Shown: piece after piece, positions 57,619 through 64,000 of the stretch
Numbering within the stretch: position 1 is the first letter of the stretch
Layout: each line of letters begins with the position of its first letter
From: Oscheius dolichura
Taxonomy: Eukaryota; Nematoda; Chromadorea; Rhabditida; Rhabditidae
Direction: 5' to 3'
Length of the DNA: 64,000 bases
Assembly (NCBI GenBank): GCA_932521035.1
Contig: OW051494.1
Coordinates: forward strand, 7,488,001 to 7,552,000
The notes under the pieces: model-generated
Told to the model about the DNA's origin: nothing
The model's input: only the letters and a program-made list of their open reading frames with translations
Database searches by the model: none
Made by a program: the position numbers and the translations under genes

Positions 57619-59127
57619 GTTAATGGATGTTAACGAGCTCATAGTTAATTATTGCTGTTTTCCGACCCACTCGGAATTCAACCCTTCTTCTATGGGCAGG
57701 GAAATCAAAATATAGGTACTGTTTACGATAATCATAATACGGGTACTCTCGAGTCGGATGAAGATGATGGAACTCGTACATCAAGTCACTAAAAGTCGGC
57801 AAGTATCTGTCCCATTGGGCACTAAAATGGAAGAGGCGAAGATTTGGAAAGTATTCGGATCGGAGTAACTGAAAAGAGGAAAAAGTTGAGATCTCCGGCC
57901 GTTACCACCTCTAGAACGGTAGTCAGTAGGCCGAGAAACTGGGCACGGCCCAAATTGTACGCCGGCCACCTTTACTTCCGGGTATCTGACTAGAAGCCCC
58001 TTGACAGCAGAAAGCGAATCGACAATATTGACTGCCACCTCTATCTTTTTCTGAAATTCGGCAGGAATAGTTTCAACGAGCGGGGAAGATACTCACCAGG
58101 CCACAGCTCGCCAAATTCAAATTTTTGGAAATTGCGCCGGAATTATACCCTAGACCTGAATGACACTTATTGAGCAAAACTACACATTTTCACATTTTTC
58201 TGTTTGTTGCAATCGATCAGACATATCTAAAACTACTAGAATAGACAGTGGGACCAAACATTGTTCGGCTAAATTACGAAAAAAAAACTGAAAAAATATT
58301 ATATCTATAATACTAGATGTGCATATGAACTGAAACTCTCCATTCTAGTAGATTTAAATATGCCAAATCCATTGGAAAAGACAGAAAGAGGTAAAAATAT
58401 GTAGTTCTGCTCAACAAGTGTCATTCAGGTTTTCCATAGGAAAGTTCCGGTTTTGTCCGCTGTTTACGCGCCCTTTTCGCCCAACAAGGCTTTTATCAAA
58501 ACTTCGCACATATTTTTCTCAAAATTGTGACATACGATAGTTCTAATTTTTACTGCAAAAAAATAAGCTCATGGAGACGAACATTTTGAGCTATCAATGA
58601 AAGGCATAAAATCGGTTTTAGCTTTGGAGCGCTCCGACCTTTAAAGTCCCGGTCGCGGCGAGCTGTGAGGCTGCGAACCGGCCGGAAGAGGGATTGAAAT
58701 CGAGTCGATCCATGATTGCTGGACAGGATGATTTCTTCGGGGCCGACCCTCTTGACCAGCTGGGCACACTGTTCCTTATTCAAAGGTACGTCAAAGAATT
58801 CGAATTTAGCCGTCGGAACAACGAGCAGACGTCTGCCAGTTATACGGTATTTCCTGAGGGTGTCATAGAGAACAGAGAAGTCGTCTTTGAATTCTGTATA
58901 GTAGATGGTGATTGACAAAAGCCAACTGACCTAAGTCTGTCCACCGACACCTCTATGTTTCTGTTATTCCGGGCGAGGGTGTCCATGTAGCGGCAGGACT
59001 GTCGGAGACGGAGGTAACTCTTCCATTCGAACTGCAACTGTCAACGCAGGAAAGAGGAGAAACACACCTTGGAAATGATTTTCCCCAATGGGAGGAAAGG
59101 AACATTGGAAAGGCGAAAGGCGGCCAT
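57619..59127 (-). pseudogene. F-box family gene, apparently frameshifted
   Basis: From ATG 59127 the start MAAFRLSNVPFLPLGKIISK, across a 30-nt intron, LQFEWKSYLRLRQSCRYMDT has the spacing of a nematode F-box. Downstream blocks are SITIYYTEFKDDFSVLYDTL, GRRLLVVPTAKFEFFDVPLN, an exon ending NLNLASCGLKKIEVAVNIVD, then LLRSEYFPNLRLFHFSAQWD and the end NYELVNIH-stop at 57619. These resemble the F-box-associated (FTH/DUF38) repeats of Caenorhabditis. The frame breaks by one base near 58930 (after VSVDRL) and again near 57960, in a TTTGGG run. One intron is enlarged by a MITE. It may be a pseudogene, or these may be assembly errors. Confidence 0.6.
58154..58430. mobile_element. MITE with ~33-bp terminal inverted repeats
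   Basis: The left end ACCTGAATGACACTTATTGA and the right end (reverse complement ACCTGAATGACACTTGTTGA) match through GCAAAACTACA/GCAGAACTACA. The 277-bp AT-rich interior has no open frame. It sits in an intron-like gap of the F-box gene. No obvious target-site duplication is seen. Confidence 0.88.
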
Positions 59128-59214
59128 CGAAATGAACGGGATGGCTTTATCTTCGTGTATGAATAGAGAAGCAACACGAAATTATCGATTATCGCATCAG
59201 GTAGAAGGGCAGCC

Positions 59215-59345
59215 CGCCGGAATGAACAAGGCCTTATTTTGGGATCGTGTCTCTGTAAAGGAAACGGGAGGATAGCCAGGAGGGATCGCCGATTGGCAGA
59301 CTCCGTTGCCGATGTCCGACTCCGCCAATAGGGCCATCGTTAAGG
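59215..59345 (-). pseudogene. Fragment of a lectin CTLD1 5' region
   Basis: On the - strand it reads ESDIGNGVCQSA, then an intron-like stretch of the usual position (ATCCCTCCTGGCTATCCTCC) to TTTACAG, then ETRSQNKALF, matching exon 2 to exon 3 of the lectins (DMGNGICQSA ... KRGPSSQ). No further exons follow. It lies between the F-box gene and lectin D. Confidence 0.7.
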
Positions 59346-59659
59346 AGGAGAAGCCCTGTGTTTCCCCCGGAAATCCCTGTGGTGGCCTTGGACAACCCCT
59401 GTTCATCAAGGCGCCGAAAGAGGTTACTCCAAGAGGCCTCCCTCTCCCGTAAAACTCTCTAATCTAGGTTATTCCTTTTATAAAATTGGCCTGGGTATCG
59501 GCTGCTCCAAGTGGAACCCCGATTCTGAAGGCGCTCACGTTTGAAACTCCGAAAAAAGCTGGTCAAAAGGGTGAAGAGAATTTTGACACTGGGACGCGTA
59601 GAACAATACGGTAAAAGGTGTCAACATTTATCCATTGATTGAATATAACCACTGTTCTT

Positions 59660-62554
59660 TTAGAAAGTGACGGTGCCGGGAGTGGTCGTGTCCGTTGCAT
59701 TTAAGGTGAATCCAATCATGTCTTGGGAATAGGTCCGTTGATTGAAGAGGTAATAGACAGAGATTTCGTCCATGGTTGATTGAAAATTCATATTTTTCCA
59801 AGAAGACCCACTGACCCTGAAAGGGAAGAGTAATAAAACGTTTGATAAGATTCTCCTTACCCCATAGCCAAGGCAACTGAAAAGGATGGTCCGTCCATTA
59901 CCAATAACGTATTATTTGGATACGGCATGTTCAAGAACGAGAAGACCAGCTGGATCCTTAAAATATCACAGTTAATTTAACAAGAGTATTCACTCCATAT
60001 GATCGTATGATCGTATTTGATACCAAGAGGTAGATTGCGCCTGATGAGCCTGTTGACTGTAGACTCGGGGTGTAGGATAAAAATAGACATCAGGAGAGTG
60101 CAGCGGAACAGGAGTTAGTTCCTCGGGTGTGCCTATAACAATTTTCATATGGGAATATCTTGAAAGAGACCTGCAGCTTCCAGAATGAACATTTCATAGG
60201 TCAATTTCGATTGTGCCGCAGTGACCACGTTCAAGGTGTTCGTCCGACTGCTGCACAGCGCCACACTTCCAACTCCCGTCTGTAGATTCTTGTCAATTCT
60301 GTAGGAATACAGGACATCCAAAAGAGCAATTAACTTACTGTCCAATTTGGTTGTTCACCAAGATATCCCCATCGTAGACGAAGACAGCATCCTGCATTTG
60401 AAGATTGGCTGCGATAAACTTGACACAAGTCCTGAGCTAACATTTAGAAGGCCGTCTGCCCTGCTCCTACCTCTTTGTCCCGATCCGGATACTGTAGGTG
60501 CATGCCTCTGCATACGTCGGCCCACTAATCTAAAGCCAGAGATCTTTCGGCCTTACTGGCGCATACCCTTCCCGCCTTTTTGTAGATTCCTCCACAGCCG
60601 TTGGCATTCGATGCTTGTGTCGCTGAAGAATCATTATGTATTGGCAACTGATCCGAATTCTTATAATTTATAAGATCTTTTATAACTTATAAAAGATCCC
60701 GGCAAAAGTAGAGAAAGACACGCTCTGGCTACAGTGAGCCCAAATAGAGCCGAGCCTTCTAGTCCAACCCCCTGGCTGCCTAATTAGTAATTACCGTAAT
60801 CCACTGTCCAGAGGTTCTTGAAGAAGGTGTTGTCCTGGGTCTGGTATACCATTTTTAAGAAATTTGAGCTTGAATAATAAGTGAAATTATTCGAAACGGT
60901 GTCGGTGATCCTAAAGAACTTTCAGGTTCTCCGAGGAGACAACAAACGTGGCGAAGGGAACCGGGTCCAGGGCGGAACTGTACAATTTGATGGTGCTGTT
61001 GCGGTCGAGGGAGATCTCGGGGAAGGTAATGGTCACAGTGAAGCCGGTCTGCTCGGTGAAGATGTATCCGCAGAGGTTGGACACACTGCCGAGAGGATAG
61101 CCGGGGGAATAGAGCTGAACTCGAATTAGACAAGGCGCCTGTAACCCAGGCTCACGGTTCCAGACCCAGACAAGAATTGGTTGCCCGAGCAGGTGGGTGG
61201 AGCGACTGTCGGCACGGCACAGGTCACATCTGAATGGCTTAGAGGTGTCTCTCCTTTATAATCGAAACGAACTCTTCTTGCAGACAGCTACGGTTCCGTA
61301 ATTGCAGTCAGCATTCATCCACTGCCCTCTGGGAATGATATCGTTGGTGGTCGCCACAAAGGCGCAGGTTCCAAGAGCCGGCATTTCCAATCCTAAAGAT
61401 GGCTGGCCTATCAGGAAGGGCAACAGAAGCTCACCCCAATTTTTGTAGTCGTAGAGGGAGTAATCGGACCAGATATATTCACCGCTGGTGTAGGTCAATC
61501 CAATGAATCCGTAGGCAGAGGAGCTGTTCGAAGTGACCATGTCCCGGACAAAAGCATTCTCCTGAAACGTCTTCTTGAAAGGCCAACAGAACTATGAGCG
61601 GTGCCCTGGCCAGGAGCCATTGGGGGACGAGTAGAGATCCAACGGGACCCTCCCAACAGCAGTTCGATCAAATTGAACCTTGGGTTTTCGGCCTGGGTGA
61701 GTCCTCTGTCTTAGGACCCATCTGCTCCTCGTCCCCGGCGCCGCGGCCAAGTTGGACTACGGCTGGTCTCGCCCGACCAGAACTTACACCGTCATTGTGG
61801 ATAGAAGCCACCGTTCCACAGCTGTCAGAACATTGAGCAGTGGCATCCGCATAGTCGAGGGCATTAACTGCCAGATAACAGCGCTCGCGGAAGTAATAAG
61901 AGTAGCCAGGGCAGAGTGTTACTGTAACTTGATGTCTTCGCCTTTTCACCCGATAAGACACACCTTTGATGCCCGGCGTAGCCCGGCAGACAAAAGGCGC
62001 CTGTACTCCCGTACAGCTGCCGCTGAACCACTGTCCTGTGGACGAGGCCAGGTAGATACAGGAACCAGCGTCGAGGTTGGGGTGGCCAGGGTAGAAGTTG
62101 ACATAGGAGTCGGAGGTGAGGGGAGTGCCGTTGTCCCAGAGGCAGGAGGTCACGTTCTTCGAGGTACAGGTCAGGCCGAGCCAGATTTTATCGTAGGCCC
62201 CAGCCAGGTCGACTACTTGACGGTTGTCCTAAAGAGGGTACTGTACTTTGGTCTCCAAGCAGGATCCCGAAACGGAAAGAACAACCCACAAATCCGTTGA
62301 CCACGGTTACCAAGTAGGCATTGTTCAGGGCGCAGGTGGCATAGGCCAGGATTTGGGAGGATGGACCTTGTCTCTGAAATCTCATCTGTACAAGAAGACG
62401 AAGGAATATTACGGAAGACTGGCAGTTTCCATTGCCATCGTCGCTGTAGTCAAGAGGGCAGATCAGGCAGCAGGCCCCTGGAAAGCCAAATTCTAAAGGA
62501 AGGAGGAGGATGCTCACCGGAGATGATCGCCAGGAGCAGAGCAGGCCGCATCAT
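59660..62554 (-). CDS. Secreted CTLD-CUB lectin D (most divergent array member)
   Basis: The start is MMRPALLLAIISG. CTLD1 begins CPLDYSDDGNGNCQSS, then LAYATCALNNAYLVTVVNGF, and includes LWDNGTPLTSDSYVN and GHPNLDAGSCIYLASS, ending CRATPGIKG. CTLD2 begins CPGYSYYFRERCYLAVNALD and includes YIGLTYTSGEYIWSD, GTCAFVATT and QWMNADCNYGTVAVCK. CUB1 includes LYSPGYPLGSVSNLCGYI. CUB2 includes ISGPTYAEACTYSIRI and VFVYDGDILVNNQIGQ; the chain ends DTTTPGTVTF. Layout and intron positions follow lectins A-C, but identity is lower, and it is separated from them by about 6 kb of repeats and other genes. Confidence 0.85.
60674..60698. repeat. 25-bp near-perfect palindrome in a lectin D intron
   Basis: GATCTTTTATAACTTATAAAAGATC is self-complementary except for the centre. 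It is preceded by the related TTATAATTTATAAGATC. AT-rich; could form a cruciform or be a trace of a small insertion. Confidence 0.7.
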
Positions 62555-62600
62555 GGCAAGATGACGACCGGCAGAACGGCAGCCATCCTTTTGTAGAGCC

Positions 62601-62607
62601 AGATAAG
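62601..62607 (-). promoter_or_regulatory. GATA-factor site upstream of lectin D
   Basis: AGATAAG on the + strand (CTTATCT on the gene strand) within CCAGATAAGGTTA, 47 bp before the ATG at 62554. Only the core is shared with lectins A-C, so it is conserved beyond the neighbouring sequence. Confidence 0.55.
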
Positions 62608-64000
62608 GTTATGGTTTAATGGCTATGTTTAATGGCTATGGATGAAAGTTGGGGAAAATGAGGCGTGATCGAGAGGAGTTGAATAATAAGGTAGAGAATG
62701 GAACCGCCTGCTCCATGCCCGAAATCGGAGCCCAAATCTCACCCGGCAGGCTGGAGAACGGCAACTGGAAGAGGAACAGCCTATTTAGAGACATCGCGAG
62801 TGTTCAGCAGACCCTTTCTTAACGATCTTCCGCGCATAGTCAGCCCTCAACTGGGCACAGTAAGCTTATCTGTTTCGTCGGCAGTCTTTCGAAAGTTTAT
62901 CTCTCGTAAAGGAAGAGTTCTCCTCGACCAAGAAACCAAGAAACAGTACAACAGCACCGACTGCTCGTTTCTTGAACCCACAAAGTACGATAATGCCCAG
63001 TTGACAAGGGGGAGGACGAAATGGGTTCCACGAATTGCATTTGAAGTCAGTGGTCTCTCCACCTACGAGGACCTGGAAAGATCTCCCTCAACACCGTCTA
63101 CAGTTGTCAAATGTTTCCGGGGGAATTCCGGGAGGTGGGGACAGGCACATCCACCGCACCGGAGGATCACTTGTGGATCGGGACTGTTGGTCTTCGGAAG
63201 GTTCGGGATTTAAAAAAAAGCCTCCTTGGCCATCGAATAGCCACAAACAACCATTCAGCAAGGCTTCGTCCTTCAGATGCGGGATCTGCCGGGCATTTCG
63301 GCCATCGGGCCATCCTCGCACCATGTCGGCCACTGACCGTTTTGATCTTGGACATATCGCTATCTCAACGCTTTTCCCGCAGTAATTTGGCGATTTAAAA
63401 AAATAAAATTGACAAGCGACCGAAATTTTTTACTGGCCTCGTGTGCAATGGCCAAAATTGAGAAACGGACGGAGGCCATTTTGCAAAAGGGCCCAACGGA
63501 CGAGCGGCCGCGGCGCAAACGGCATGTCTTTCGAAAGAAAAGAAACATGGGGAACTTGCCATTACTACGGAAGGAAAGTGCCCATTTTTCCCACGTAGTT
63601 CAATGAGGCCTTCGGCGCATAGTCAGCATCAAACCGTAAACACTGTGCTTATCTATTCGGCGGCTTCTTTCCATTCGAGACTACGGTTTCTTGTCTTTTG
63701 GGGGTCGAAGAAAGGGAGACTCGCTTTAGGAAAGGCAAACAAGGCCAAAATATCCACTCTACAGATTGACAACGGGCGGAAGAGGGACGAGGCACAAGAA
63801 GAGCAGATGGCCACGCGAGGTGAATGTCGTGTAGATGGCCGGCTGTGACTATGAATAGACTACCGGTGCGGGAGAGGACAGATTTTATGCTCTTCGCATA
63901 GCGTGAACATTACCCCTTCTTTAAATCTCGAGCAAGTTGTAAAACATGCGAGCCGGCGGACGTACTTCGTCCAGAGCAGCTGTTGGATGTTCTACAAAAA
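62608..64000. other. Right-end region with a short internal repeat, no supported gene
   Basis: A motif around CGCGCATAGTCAGC...CTTATCTGTTTCGTCGGC at 62830-62885 recurs as GGCGCATAGTCAGC...CTTATCTATTCGGCGGC at 63615-63665. A TATGG-type direct repeat (AATGGCTATG twice) is at 62619-62640. The 171-codon + strand frame at 62698-63213 has no domain, lacks splice support and overlaps the repeat. Confidence 0.45.

Noticed and set aside
62698..63213. 171-codon + strand frame near the right end
   Set aside because: Overlaps a repeat that recurs at 63.6 kb, no domain; open frames on the opposite strand are comparable.
1..64000. CRISPR arrays, bacterial operons or a prophage
   Set aside because: Spliced genes, eukaryotic tRNAs and poly(A) signals show a eukaryotic chromosome; no spaced direct-repeat array of CRISPR type is present.

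Overview
The window is nuclear DNA of a nematode. Genes are compact and split by many short introns (about 35-60 nt, GT...TTTCAG). Several starts sit just behind a splice-acceptor-like TTTTNAG, as in trans-spliced nematode genes. Protein families point the same way: CTLD+CUB lectins, an astacin with EGF, CUB and TSP1 tail, an NRF-6/NDG-4-type acyltransferase, Fer/SPE-8-like SH2 kinases with basic tails, F-box genes and CEY Y-box proteins. I cannot name the species. All exon boundaries come from reading frames, splice consensus and domain alignment by eye.

Layout. 0-6.5 kb: tRNA-Met, a + strand lectin with two CTLD and three CUB domains, a - strand SH2 tyrosine kinase, and a dead copy of the lectin's last CUB exon. 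6.8-16.6 kb: a divergent SIX homeobox gene, CDC25 phosphatase, an acyltransferase-3 membrane protein and a secreted astacin protease. 17.8-21.8 kb: a near-perfect RNA-like hairpin, ribosomal protein eS7 and a probable CAF-1 large-subunit gene. 21.8-30.5 kb: poorly conserved sequence with a TACTCG-rich repeat that repeats an intron-like cassette four times, several orphan open frames, and AT-rich spacer. 31.5-43.9 kb: housekeeping and orphan genes (Y-box protein, alpha-SNAP, a Cys-rich protein, a mucin-like secreted peptide, a multipass membrane protein, a BTB protein, a secreted EF-hand protein); two identical tRNA-Thr genes lie in introns of the last two. 43.9-62.6 kb: four - strand CTLD-CUB lectin paralogs in a row. 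Copies of the neighbouring EF-hand gene's last exon, dispersed repeats, a foldback element, a MITE, a frameshifted F-box gene and a lectin fragment lie between or inside them.

The main story is the lectin array. Five paralogs share the order signal peptide - CTLD - CTLD - CUB - CUB, and each has a GATA-factor site 30-65 bp upstream of its ATG in the same orientation. The repeated EF-hand tail between array members shows that the duplicated unit began inside the EF-hand gene. The lectins and the astacin are secreted, and the NRF-6-like protein and the GATA sites suggest intestinal expression; this last point is inference.
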